From positions 2,108,001 to 2,172,000 of the forward strand of contig JAMXSV010000024.1 of the NCBI GenBank assembly GCA_027559495.1: 64,000 nt of DNA. The letters are read 5' to 3'. Positions 30,786 to 42,178 of the stretch are shown here, in pieces; the stretch's first letter is position 1, and the number at the start of each line of letters is the position of its first letter. The translations under genes and the position numbers were made by a program. This DNA comes from Aurifilum marmelostoma. Lineage: Eukaryota; Ascomycota; Sordariomycetes; Diaporthales; Cryphonectriaceae. Below the pieces are notes generated by a model. It saw only the letters and a list, made by a program, of their open reading frames with translations. It was not told the DNA's origin and ran no database searches.

Positions 30786-33408
30786 CTAGCTGAAGCCATC
30801 ATCAACAACGGCTGCAGCCTTCTCACCGTCCTGAATATCCGCTGCTGGCTTGAGCGGCGCAGTCTCAAGGTTTCCGCCTGGGCCACCAGGAGGATTGACC
30901 AGGCTCATCCGTCTAGACATGCGCTTGTTGGCTCGCTTCAGTGCCTCTGGCTCCTCCTGCTCCAGGACCTCGATCTCCTCGGCCCCGTCCTCGTTGGCTG
31001 CAGCAGCGGCGGCCGCGGCGGCAGTGCTGTCCTGCAGGCCGTCCTGCGCGAGGCCGTCCTTGAGCTGCAGGTGCAGCTTGGCCATGTGCTCGCTGGCCAG
31101 GGACCAGGCGCCGATGCCTTCCTCGCTCTGCAGCGAGCTGTACATCTTCCTCGCCTCGTTGAGGCACCTCTGCGCCTGGATGTACTTGGTCTGGTCCATC
31201 CACGCCTGTGCGCCCAGGACGCTCCAGAAGGCAGACCTGCGCCGCCAGCTGCCAAAGGTCATGGACCCCACCCCCTGCTTGGCCGCACAGCACACTGCCA
31301 TGCGCTCCTTGAGGAGGGCGTCGCCGATGGGGCCCACGATGCGGCTCTCCATGATGCGCATGCCCCACTTGACCGACTCCTCGACCGCCGGCCCGCCACG
31401 CATGCGCAGGAGCTCGAGGCCGAGCGCCATGCACCGGAGGGTCCCGTACGGGGAGCTGCAGCGGGTGAGGTACGAGTACGCTGACTGCTCGAGCATCGAC
31501 ACGATGTTGTCAAGCCGTGTCTTGGAGGACATGTTGGGCGGCATGATGAGCAGCGACAACGCGGCCATCTCGTTGGCGGCCGCGTGGTACTTCCAGGCCT
31601 TGTCGTTGCCAAAGTCGGACCGGATGAGCTCGTATGTCGACATGGCCAGCTTCCAGTCGCGCAGCATAAAGGCGTAGTCGGCCAGCTTGCGCATGATCGC
31701 CTCGGGCGCGTCGGCAGTATAGTAGCCACCCGCGTGGAAGTTGTTGGACGATGAGCTACCCGTGGAGTTCCTCGACGCGCCGCCGAAGGTGGTGAACCTC
31801 TTGGACAGGCTCATGAACCTCCCGCTGAAGCCCTTCCGTTTTGATGCGACCTGGTCGTTCCATACCGAGATGTTGCGCTCCATAGTCGGTATTATCGACT
31901 GTGTCACCATCTCGCGGATGAAGGTCCGTATCGCTGTCGCGTCTGACTCGAACATGTACCTCGTCGGATCTTCAAAGTCCTCCTCCTGGCCCTCGTGCCT
32001 CTCTATGTCGGCGAGCTCCTCCTGGGCGGTCATCCAGTCGCTCCGGGGCAGCGGTATGCTGTCGTCGTCCGTCTCGGCGCTCTGACTGCTTCGTATCCTC
32101 AGCAGGTGGCAGTGCAGCCCGAGGTGTCTCTTCATCTGATCGAACAGGGCCATGGTCTTGGAGATGTCGCTGTTCTCCTCGTCATGGACAAGCACGTAAT
32201 AGCGCAGATACTCCCCATCGACCCAGGGCGGCAGCCTCCTATCACCGTTCGTCGACTCGTGATAGAGCCTCCTGAACGTCTCGATGGGTGCCGGCTCGCG
32301 GGAGCTCGCGGCGATCACACACGCCACGGGATGTGACCAGGACTCGTGCGCGGACATGGGTATGCCCGACAGCAGCCGTCGGAGGTAGAGCGCATAGTAC
32401 GGCGATGTCACGTCCATGTCCAGCCCGTGTGTCGTAGGCGTGCTCGGCTGTATGAGGTTGGAGAAGGACTGCTCGGCGTATGTCAGGTGCCGGCTCACCA
32501 CGGCCTCGACGTCCGGGATCCTCCTGCCCGAGCTGGTCTGTCCTGGCGGCTGCTGCCCGTTGGCCGCCTTGAGCAGCCCTTCTGGTGGTTCGATGTTGTC
32601 TCCGAACTGGGTGAACCGCACCGAGAAGTCCTCCCATGACCTGCTGGACCCGTTGCTGTCCCTTATCGTCACCTTGCCCGGCACGCGCTCGCCAAACGGT
32701 CGCAGCAGCTCCCAGAGCCCCCGCTCGAAGCCCTTCTCCCTGACCAGGCCGTCCGTCTCTGGCGAGGCATATATGGCGACATGTGGGACAAAGGCCTTGA
32801 GTGTGAGGTTGAGCGGGTCACCAGGGGTCGTGGCAGCGTCGGTGTCGGCAAGGGACTGTGATGGTATCACCGACCCTATACTGCCCCTCGAGAAGGGCCG
32901 CGCAGGAGAGCCCCTGCCGACGGGGGACATGGAGCGGGAGCCTGGTGGCGTGAGGGTCGAGGCGTAGAGGCTGGCGGCAGAAGGGTGGGAGCGTCGCTGG
33001 GGGAGGCTGAGTTCGGACTGGGAGAGAGACATACTGTCGACGGTGTTCTTCCTTATGGAGGCCGCCATGGGCGGAGAGCTGATGGGTTCGCCGGAGCCGG
33101 AGTCATTGTCGACAGACATAGGCAATGCGTGGGCTTCGAAGCGACCGGTAGAGGAGGAAAGGGGAGGCACGGGAGGCACAGCGAGGGAGGAAGGGGAGGG
33201 AGAGGGAGGAGTCTGCAGCTCTCTCGTGCTGCGTGCTGAGCGAGTGTGTCTGGCCCACGTTGGATCGGTCGGGTTCGGAGGGGCGATGGTGATCTGAGAG
33301 TGGATGGTGGGTTGGCTACTCTCTCTCTCTCTTTGTCTCTCACGCAGGGACGGTTGGAGCTTGTCGTACGCGAGCGCGGGGCAGCAAAGTTCGTGCTGAG
33401 GCTGACAT
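30786..33408 (-). CDS. TRS85: TRAPPIII complex subunit TRS85
   Basis: Trs85 (TRAPPC8) defines TRAPPIII, the Ypt1 exchange complex acting in autophagy and Golgi traffic. The main exon ends at 30786. Conserved stretches: LKAFVPHVAIYASPETDG, GLWELLRPFGERVPGKVTIRD, RRIPDVEAVVSRHLTYAEQ, SWSHPVACVIAASS, DPTRYMFESDATAIRTFIRE and FGGASRNSTGSSSSNN. The first in-frame ATG of the long exon is 33119 (MSVDNDSG), but the open frame continues upstream with coding character (TWARHTRSARSTRELQTPP). A model from ATG 33408 with exon 33408-33370, intron 33369-33294 and exon 33293-30786 keeps the frame and gives 848 aa; I use it as the outer limit. The body is certain, the N-terminus tentative. Confidence 0.88.
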
Positions 33409-33927
33409 TAGACAAGATCCTTATCACTCATGAGCGCGCTCTCTTGTGCTGCAGCTGTGTCAGGGCTGTTGCGTGGCAGCAGACAAGGTCTTCGGGGCTT
33501 TTTGAAGATTGACGGCTGGCAGTTGACGCAGCAGCGAGGGTTGGTTAGTACATGCAGGGGTTATAGAGGACAAGCTAGGGAACTTTTGGGGCTTGACCAC
33601 AACTGGGGTAGCCCCAATATGTGGTACTTACAGCAGGTCCCAATGTACTAGGCCTCTCTTCCCCTGGACATTTATTTATACAAGGCGGGGGATCATTTGG
33701 GTATATATTTACAGCAAAACCAAATGAAGACTGAAGGAGGAGGGCAAGTAGAAAAGAGAAATGATAAATCTGGGAAACATAAGCAATAAATAAATAAAGT
33801 TAAAGAATGACTTTGGACAACAGATTCAAGGTTAATTACCTCTACATCATGAATGTACCAAGTATACAAGAATTCGATTGGTATAGCAGGGACACCTGAC
33901 CCTCTCTCTATAGAACAGAAACGGCTC
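33409..33927. other. TRS85 upstream region
   Basis: About 520 bases, AT-rich after 33655. No gene recognised; it includes the promoter of TRS85 and the 3' flank of the isochorismatase gene. Confidence 0.4.
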
Positions 33928-34640
33928 TCATGTGCCTCGTTCCCTCTCCAGCAGCTTCAAGACCTCCTCTGTACTAAGCACATCCCCAAACGCATACCCA
34001 AACCCACGCAGTCCCCTCTCGTGCTGTGTCTTGTTCGCAGTCCCGCACGCATCACTTGCAAGCACCGTCTCAAACCCGCGGTTGAAGGCGCTCCTCGCGG
34101 TAGTATCACTACAGTACACACCCACGCAGCGTATTCCAGACCAGTCAACAAGATATATACAAACGCCTCCCAGAGACCAAAAGTGGTCATCAGTTGCAGA
34201 ACAATGAGTAACACAGCACTACTTACCAGCAGCAGTCCGTCATGACACCACAAACCACCACCCTCTGCACCCCCCGCCTCCTTCAGCAGCAGCCCAAGGT
34301 TCGTGTTGATGAATGCGTCGTACGTGTTCTTGTACACAACTTGTGGCCGCCACACTCCATTGTCGTCATCCAGGTACGCCACCATCTCCTCCTGCAGTTC
34401 CCAGTCCTCGGACCCGTAGGCGATGGACCCGTCCGGCCCCCACTTCCGAACAAGCTGGTTGGGCGAGGGCACCGTGTCGAGCTCCTCTCTGGAGTGGCCG
34501 TGCTGGGTGAAGATGACGGGCGTCGAGGTAGACTGGAAATGGGAGATGAGATTCTGGATCTTGGGAAGGGCGGCGGTCGTCATTGGGGCGAAGAACTTTT
34601 GCATGTCGATCACGAGTAGGGCCGTCTTGGGGCACGACAT
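33928..34640 (-). CDS. Isochorismatase-family cysteine hydrolase, frameshifted
   Basis: Small cytosolic hydrolase of the isochorismatase/nicotinamidase superfamily. Exons fit 34640-34227 and 34108-33928; the total is 197 aa after removing one base. The catalytic triad is visible: Asp12 in ALLVIDMQKFF, Lys104 in VVYKNTYDAF, and the nucleophilic Cys in VVVCGVMTDC. The last motif is in the wrong frame as sequenced. The upstream frame reads through KEAGGAEGG, while dropping one base from the C6 run at 34270-34275 gives KEAGVQRVVVCGVMTDC and makes exon 1 end in the phase required by exon 2 (CDTTARSAFNRGFETVLASD). The substrate is unknown. Probably an assembly over-call; a pseudogene is the alternative. 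Confidence 0.85.
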
Positions 34641-35400
34641 GTCGAAGGTCTGTTCCTCGCAAAAGGATGAATGAAAAATTACTGATATATCAATTATATA
34701 TCAAAGCAATCCCTTGGCCTTCTTCTCAAGCGCTTGAAGGATAAAGAGGCCATATGCCATGAAGGAGCAATAGGCCCCTCAGCGACCTTAAGTAGATAAT
34801 ACATATAAGTACCGATGCCACGCTATTGTGACGTCAACCGGGGGAACACATGCGTGGGGAAAAGACCACCCTACAATATGATAGCATCCCCAAAGATGTT
34901 TACAATGAGCGAGGTAAATCTCTCATCAGCTATTGTCCTACTATCGTGCGCGCTGTGATACCGGCCCTCCCTAAATTCTTGTTATTTTCCAAGGGTGCTT
35001 GCTTAGGAGAGAGTAACATAGTAACATGGCCCCAGCATTGGTCAGATATTCCTTCATATGTTCAATCCTAGAGACACTATGTGCTCAAGGTGCGACTTCG
35101 TAGGCCAATAGAAGACCATCGGGGATGACTTCATTGTACCAGTATCGGGGGTGAATCACGCCTGCTTTCCATGTGTTGCAATGTAGTCAAGGTGAGCTTT
35201 CAAGAATCAGGTCAGCCGAATAGGTAGAGACATCTATAAACAAGACGCCAGTACAAACTCACCAACATGCTCAGAGGTAGGAGATATAATCATGATCTTC
35301 CCGCCCGGCAAGCCTCGTCCACTTTGCAAAGATTCGACGACACGAAGGCGATGACTCGTTCATCAAATTTCAAAGACTGTATCTGTACATAGCACCCATC
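34641..35400. other. Intergenic region without supported gene
   Basis: About 760 bases, rather AT-rich. It holds the isochorismatase promoter and the 3' flank of the transcription-factor gene. Nothing else recognised. Confidence 0.4.
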
Positions 35401-38028
35401 TCACTGGAGGACATTATTGCGCTCCAGCAGAGCATTCCAATAGTCCCAGTCCACAGGCGCCCACCCAGTAACATCAACATCGGCCGTGAAGTTGCTGAAC
35501 ATGCTGTCAAACTGCAGGTCCAGGTCCAGGTTCGGTCTGAACGAGGTGCCCATCGGGTCGGCACTCATGCCGCCGCCGCCGCCGCCGCCGAGAAAAGGGC
35601 CCAGTTGCTGGCTCATGTCGTTGTACCTTGTATCAACCTGTGTCGCGACCCCGGCGAGCTGGTGAAGCGCCGACGCCTCGGGCGGGATGGACATGGAAGC
35701 GATCGATGCAGTCCTTGCTTTTCTCGACTTCCGCTCTCGCAGCTCATTGATGATATCTGGCACGGTAAGGGGGTCGAGATCCTTGCGCGCAATATCCGCC
35801 TCCCGGGCCTCCCACGCGCGCAGGGTCAGCGCCCGCACAGCCGCGTACAGCTCGTTCCGCCCGTCCTCCAACAGGGCAGGCCTATACTTATACATGTCGG
35901 ACACCAGACGCCAGGCCTTCTCTGCCATGGGGCTGTCTGCGGCCTGGGTTCGGGAGGCGATGAGCATGAAGACGAAGGCGTCGATCTGGAAGGCGACGTC
36001 GAGGTGCCACGAGAAAGTCTCGAGGGCCTTGGTGGACTTTCCCAGCACGTCATACTCAACCATCTGCACGCTTATGGCGAACAGCATGTCCCTCTCGGTC
36101 CGTGGCATCGACTTGCCTTTATACTGGGAAGGGTGATGGGCCATCAACCTCATCTTGCACACGGCCGACCGCACGCCCCCTTCAGCCATGAGGTGCAGCG
36201 GGATGGCCGAATCTAGGTACTTGAGGTACGTGTCCTCCATGTGGGCCTCGAATTGGTCGATGAGCTGGTCTTTTGTTCGCACGGGGACATCGGGATCATG
36301 CAGTTTTCTAGCATGGAGAGTCATGAACTCGCCAACCTCGTAGCGACACAAGCAGACTGTGTGTGCATGAGTAGAATTTAGGTCAGCAATCGAATGAGAA
36401 GAAAGAGGAGAGCAACCCCCCCCCGCAAGCCATCGCGCCCCAAGGAAAATTACTCGGCAGCTCGAGAACACTCACAGGTCATCTCCGTCGGACCCTTGTG
36501 GGTCATGGGCATCTCAGCCATGTCAGGGTTGATGTCGGCGTCGTTGAGGTTCGCAGGCAAAGGCGAGATGCGGATTTCCTGCAGAGAAGGCCTGACCCCG
36601 ATCTGTGAATGACTTCGCCCGTCTATCCAGACAATCTGCCGCCAGAGCCGCCTCCGCAGCTGTGAATTATATACCGAGTCGTCAGAGAGGCCATGACCAC
36701 CCTGTCCAGCCATCCTCAGCCCCAGGCGAACAGCAATGCCAGCCAGTAGCCAGAAGGTCTGGACGTCGTAAATCTGCCGGGCGGGTAGCTGTATAATTAT
36801 GGTAAGTATGACATGGAACAAAATATTGGGGGAATATAGACACAAAGAGTTACCAGAAAGACCACAAACGCCTGGAGCGTGACGATGCTCCGGGATTTCA
36901 TGAAGGACGCGGCCGCGAGCGCCTGTTGGGCGGCTGAGAAGTATCGGCCAAGAAGGACCGCTTTCGGCCCGTTCAGCTGGCGGTAGCAGTCCTCTTCCTT
37001 GAGGGACATGACGGCTGCCGCATAGATGGCGAAGAGTAGGGCCACGGACGGCTTGGGGACCGAGTCGAAGTCCTTGCTGGCCTCGATGACCTGAGGCTGG
37101 ACAAGGGGTGCATGGATTACTTTTGACAAAGGGTTGACGTTCTGGAGGAAAGTCTGCCACAGCATGAAGGCGTGCATAGGCGGGGGGTGAAAGTCGCGGA
37201 GGTTGACCACATCGCGAACGGAGGAGAAAAGTAGAGTAGAGGGGTCCAGGAGAGAGTTTGGCTCTGGATCTGCCGCCACATCCTCTTCACCCGAGGTCGA
37301 CTTGTTGGCCGAGGGCTCTTGGAACTAGGGTCTCATGGTTCAGTCGACAGTCTTGATCATTTCTTATTGCAGAAGAGCGCACAGGGAGGAAGGGTAGACA
37401 GAAGCAGCAGGGACCAAACCTCTTCAGATAGGCCAATCCACAGATTCCTGGGAAAGCTGTCAATACGTGTATGCCAGACGATGGGATTGTGACATCGAAT
37501 ACAAAAATTTGAGTTATTTATAGAGTTTGCAGGCAAATAACAAGAAATGAAATGAGATCAAGGCGAAAGACCCCGGGGGAAGGGGGGAGCTGGAGGCTAA
37601 CAAACTCACTGTCCAAAGATCGGGACCTGGGGCTTCTCTGGTTGTGGCTCCCCCTGAATTGCTATGGGCTTGTTCTCGGGGGCGGCACCTGGTCTTTTCG
37701 AGGAGATGGAATCCGAACGAGGTCTCTGCTCTTTCGCCGTCGACGACGAAGAAGAGTCATTTCGCTTGCGACGCTTGTACGGTTGTCTCACGCCCGGGAC
37801 GCAGTCCACGCCGGCTCGTACACATCCACTGCAAGGGTTCCCCCTATCACAGCGGACTTTCCGCTGCTTGCAGAGGAGACAGGAATACTCCTGCTGTTGA
37901 CCACCAGAGGCCCGGAACTGTGATGCTGGGGCGGGGCCAGCAGGAGCAGCAGCAGCAGCAGCAGCAAGAGCAGGCGAGGACGAAGAGGCTGAGATCTGCG
38001 GCTTAGGTGAGGTTTCCGGCGCAATCAT
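35401..38028 (-). CDS. Zn2Cys6 fungal transcription factor with fungal-specific TF domain
   Basis: Nuclear DNA-binding regulator. Five exons fit with consistent phases: 38028-37610, 37447-37420, 37324-36854, 36788-36476 and 36356-35401 (728 aa). The binuclear zinc cluster occupies residues 50-76 with the exact CX2CX6CX5CX2CX6C spacing (CLLCKQRKVRC, CSGCVRAGVDC), followed by a basic KRRKRN stretch. A poly-Ala run (about 21-28) precedes it. The middle homology region shows FHPPPMHAFMLWQTFLQNVN, YDVQTFWLLAGIAVRLGLRM, LRRRLWRQIVWIDGR and, over the last splice, MTFCLCRYEVGEF. A short Gly run near the C-terminus is encoded by a CCG repeat. Exon 2 is only 28 nt. The target genes cannot be predicted; FSH1 is its divergent neighbour. 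Confidence 0.9.
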
Positions 38029-39181
38029 GTTTGCCCGAGAGAGATCGTGTGGTCATCGAAGAGGTACGGACGGGGGCGATGACTTCAGAGGCCGCTGTCG
38101 TTCATGGCTGAGTCTTCTTATTCCCTTTTCTTCTCAAGGGCAGGACTTACATCGTGTCAAGCAAAGGGGGAAAAAAAAATAAAAGAGAAATCAAATCCTA
38201 GATCTTCCAAGCGGATGGATAAAACAATGGCTCCTCCTTTTCTCCCCCCCTCTGTGCAGCGCAAGTGAACCAGGAACCCTCTACAGCAAAGAGAAAGAGT
38301 ACACGACAAACAGCGAGCGAGCAAGCATATGCGCCCGGGGCTTGGTCAAGAGGTGTTCCGTCCAGCACTGTTAGGCGCTACCAAGGACCGCCCTTGGACG
38401 GTTTCAAAGGGAAGGAAAGGCCCAGTCCAGCCCTAAGCTCGCCAACGCCGACATCCGGTTGGCGAGCCCGGAGGGCTTCTTTCCTTCAGCAGTGGGACCC
38501 GAGATTCCTCCAGGCCGCGCAACTCACCTACCTCTTTGCGAAACCGTCCAAGCTGGGCCGATCTTGGAAGGAGCAAGAGAGAGCAAACAAGAGACAAAAT
38601 ACTGCGACGTAGATCGCTGCAACCCTCAAGCACGTGAAACGCAGGCCAAAAAAAGCCCGGCAGGAACGAGTTTTGGTTGCATTCTTCTTTCAGTCTTCCA
38701 GAAGCATACAAAACAGCAAGAGGGTGGGACCAGCCAGCCCTGGAGCTGTAGTGGGCTGTGTACATAGTTTAGAAGGTCCGCAGCCCGGGGATTTCAGCAA
38801 CGGCGTTCCCCATCACGCCCAGAGATCTTTCGGACCCCGATGTCCATGGCGCATTAGTACCCAGCCTCCAAGGCCGGCCTGCGAAGTCAGTAGATGGAAT
38901 ACAAACTGTATTACTGCGTCGGACTGTGTTATGCACACACGCAGCACAGGTTCCTGCACAGCAGATGCAGCTTTAAGTGCTGTTGGGGGCCAAATTCCCT
39001 CGTCTTACCTGGTCAGCAGCTTCTAGTGTCAACCCCGGACATTTTTCGACTGGAAGCTTCGTCTGCCTGATCGCGCCTTCTCGCTCACACACGCCTGTGA
39101 ACGAGTCCTGAGTCTTCCGGGGTCACCCTTCAACTACGTACTTCGTTCCTTCTTCACGGACTTCTGTTATCTGTCTCAAAG
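38029..39181. promoter_or_regulatory. Divergent upstream region of the Zn2Cys6 factor and FSH1-like gene
   Basis: About 1.15 kb with no supported gene. Poly-A patch near 38169-38187 and scattered G/A-rich tracts. It is presumably the promoter of both genes. Confidence 0.4.
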
Positions 39182-40095
39182 ATGAAGATCCTCTGTCTGC
39201 ACGGGCAGGGCACGAGTGGAGCCATCTTCAAGTCTCAGTCGGGTTTGTCGCACCCTAACTTCTCAAGAGATCCATCCCCTTCTTTCTCATGAGAAGAACC
39301 ATATCAAATAGAATTCACCGTGGCTGACCGAGCCATGGCTGCTCTCTGTCTTATGCAGCCTCCTTCCGGGGCAAACTACCCTCGGACTGGGAGTGGGACT
39401 TCCCGGATGCGCCCTTCTCAGCCAAACCACACCCGGGCATCGACCTGCTGTTCAACAGCCCGACCTACACATGGTGGCTTCACAACACAACCAACGCCGT
39501 GCGCGGCGCCCACCTCTGGCTGGAGGACTACATCGACGAGCACGGCCCCTACGATGCTGTCTGCTGCTTCTCCCAGGGCTGCTCCCTGATTGGGAGCTAC
39601 CTCCTGTACCACGCAAAGGAGAACCCCGAGAAACCACTCCCCTTTCGCTCGGCCGTCTTCATCTGCGGCGGCGTGCCGCTGCCCGTCCTGGAGGATCTCG
39701 GTCTCGAGGTGCCGCAGCGCGCCCACGAGCTCAACGAGAGGACCTCGATCCTCATGCGCGCCAAGAGCGCCATGCTGTACGACATCGACAAGCTGCCCAA
39801 GGGCCAGGGCCTGTGGGACAACACCGCTGACCTCGAGCACGACTTTGACGAACTGCCCGACGAGACTGACTGCTTCGGCCTCGACTTTACAAAGTTCCCC
39901 GCGGATGTCAGGATCAAGATCCCCACCGCACACATCTACGGCGCAAAGGACCCGAGATGGCCTGCGGGCATCCAGCTGGCCTATTTTTGTGACGATCGCA
40001 GGATGTTTGATCATCTGGGTGGGCATGACATACCCCGGACCACGGAGGTGTCTAACAAGATCGCGGAACTGGTCAAGGATGTCAATGGCCTGTGA
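39182..40095 (+). CDS. FSH1-family serine hydrolase
   Basis: Alpha/beta hydrolase of the Fsh1/ovarian-cancer-gene-2 family. Two exons fit: 39182-39242 (MKILCLHGQGTSGAIFKSQS) and 39359-40095, 265 aa in total. The splice creates ASFRGKLPSDWEWDFPDAP. The nucleophile Ser is in CCFSQGCSLIG, the acid is probably in YGAKDPRW, and the His is in LGGHDIPR, so the triad is complete. The length is slightly above the usual 220-260 aa. Members in fungi are stand-alone esterases or, in secondary-metabolite clusters, release polyketides; no such cluster is seen here, so a housekeeping or detoxifying esterase is more likely. Confidence 0.9.
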
Positions 40096-40641
40096 GGGAC
40101 GAACGCGAGCAGCCAAGTCGGGTGACTCAATCTGCTCTGCGTCTAAATCAATAGATGGCGTTGGCGGTTTGATAAGATAGATATCTATTCAATTACAGAT
40201 CCACATGCGTCCTATGCGGTCGAAGGCAAGACTTCCGCCCTGATAGAATTTGAAGGGTCTTCATATTCTCGACTGTCGTGACGTCTGCATGCAAGTGGCA
40301 TTGTCACTCCCGAGCTGGACGCTGCGGGCCGTGAGGCAGAGCCGATCACAGCCATTTTTCAATGCAACAACACACATAATTTGGCTCAATAAAAAGTCCG
40401 AGGCGTCAAGGTGATTTCGAGAAGTAAAACCCAGCAACATAATACTTCTGGCAGCTCCTGTCTTCAATATCTCGTGGACCTGACAGCATGGAAGCATTTT
40501 GGATGATCGAAGACCGGATAGAGAGAGGGGAGAAAGAGAGAGAAATAAAAACAAAGGGGGGGAGGGACGGAAATTAAAAGCAGCGAAAAGAGAGGAGGGA
40601 TTCGACCTCACACGAGCAATGTGAAATGATATACCAATGCA

Positions 40642-40976
40642 ACCATAGAATTCGAACTCTAGACCTTGGTGTTCTTCACAGAGAACAAAACTTCTTATAG
40701 ACGTCTGTCAAATAAGAATCCAACGCTCTGACAACTGCACCATACGGTACGGTCAAACCCCAAGGCAGAAACACCACCAACCCGACGAGTCCCCTCCGGA
40801 CGCCGCTGCGGTGGCGCTATCCGGTCCAGTGCCGAGCCATAGACTGAAGGCAGGTTATACACAAAAAACAAAAGCGAAGGGCATAGTCCATTGGACTCTA
40901 CGGAACAGAAGTTATCCGAAGATATAACGTGTCTCGCTACTTCGCTGATGGAATTTGTTGTGGAATCATTTATAAG
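40642..40976 (-). repeat. Diverged repeat copy A, with tRNA-Lys(CTT)-like segment (40642-40748)
   Basis: On the minus strand the segment ACCGTAT..GTGCAGTTGTCAGAGC lines up with the acceptor and D arm of a eukaryotic tRNA-Lys. An ATTCTTATT patch follows (anticodon CTT in a loop position), then about 40 extra bases, an AAGGTC variable loop, a TTCGAAT T-loop and CTATGGT. The extra bases contain ATAAGAA, complementary to TTCTTAT, as in intron-bearing tRNAs. The stems are weak, so it may be a decayed tRNA or a tRNA-derived element. It shares AGCGAAGGGCA, GCTACTTCGCTG and TTGTGG..TTATAAG landmarks with copy B. Confidence 0.35.
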
Positions 40977-41299
40977 CCTGAACCCCCAGAGGCAGCGGTG
41001 TGTTGTTCGACAGGAGGGGGGGGGGGGGGTGGCATGGCTGCCTGTTCCGTCTGACTGGGGTACGAGCCTGGCATGTGTCATGCTCTGGCCATACAGTCGA
41101 AACTCCCAAGAGAGTCAAGGGAAAAAAAGATGGGGGAAAAAAAAGGGGAGTCAAAAGGGGGCATTCAGAGCTTCACAAATAGGTATTTTCTTGTCTGCAA
41201 ATATTGACCTCGATTCACAATGACTACCCATATTGCAAGAATTATGTGATGTGCTCCTATTATGCGTGGCCAAGTCACCGCCACACCAAAAAGCCGGCC

Positions 41300-41639
41300 C
41301 AAAAGAAATCGAACTGCCAGTCTCTGCAGCAGGAAGAACAGATAGCCAATTTTTTTTTAACCCAGTGAATAGAACTCAAAAAACCTCACGCTATACTGAG
41401 TGCGCTAGAGCAGCCACAACAGCAACAAGAAAATCAACACAAGGCATGCACCTCCTTTGAGACGCATCGGGTCCTTCCACTGACTGGGTCCATACATACC
41501 CGGAAGTCTTGACGACAAATGATCCCGGAGCAAAAAGCGAAGGGCAGCACGTCCATGACGTTGCTGCGGTGATTATTCATGATGTGGTTGTGTGAGGCTA
41601 CTTCGCTGGAAGTTGTGGTTGTGTAAATCACTTATAAAG
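41300..41639 (-). repeat. Diverged repeat copy B, with weaker tRNA-like segment
   Basis: It carries the same landmarks as copy A in the same order and similar spacing: a TTCGA-type T-loop motif (near 41309 on the minus strand), AAAAGCGAAGGGCA at about 41533-41546, GGCTACTTCGCTGG at about 41596-41610, and TTGTGG..CACTTATAAAG at about 41613-41639. The tRNA-like head reads GCACTCAGTATAGCG then T6 in the anticodon position, but its stems do not close well. It looks like an older copy. Confidence 0.3.
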
Positions 41640-42178
41640 AGAGTGAGGGTTAGTGACTCACTGGGTTGCTCTGCACCTGGCCCTTAGCCTGGATAGCCTC
41701 AGCCATCTGGTTGGCGTTCTTTTCTCCATTCTGCTTTGATTCTGTCGCGCGCAATGCAATGGCATTTTCGTTTGGGTATTAATTACATCATTCCCTGAGT
41801 CTTTGCTGCACAATTTTCACTTGAGCAGAACAACCGAAGGGTGACGATTGTTATTTGTACTGGCTTACTTGACTGGAGTTCGAGGCATATTTCTTAATGT
41901 GAATAGATTGCTGCTATGGACGGAACAAACTGGTTTCGACATTGGTAAAAACACATATCGTTAAGACTTATCCTAAATTGTCCACCCGCCTTTGACCCCA
42001 CGCTGTTTTCCACTATTGGGTATAGAAAGTGATACGCCAAAATCAACTCAAGCACGCTGCTTAGATCGTTCGTAATTTCCTTGTAACTCCTCGCTCATTT
42101 TCTGAGATCCAAGGGAAATGATCACCCGATAGTACAGCTTCAACAGAATACTGGCAAACGAAGGCTTTCAGACTTGTC

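Larger units (their letters stand above)
40096..42178. other. Long non-coding region with diverged tandem repeat
   Basis: About 2.1 kb with no supported protein gene. It contains two diverged copies of a segment (see the repeat entries), a G14 run at 41016-41029, and T-rich/A-rich patches. The right end, 41650-42178, holds nothing recognisable and is the 3' flank of the SR-rich gene. Confidence 0.45.

Noticed and set aside
30723..31677. Overlapping plus-strand open frames over the 3' part of TRS85
   Set aside because: Shadows of the TRS85 reading frame; no recognisable domain.
35401..40095. Zn2Cys6 factor with FSH1 hydrolase as a secondary-metabolite module
   Set aside because: FSH1-type hydrolases occur in such clusters, but no core synthase is nearby, so the pairing is treated as chance.
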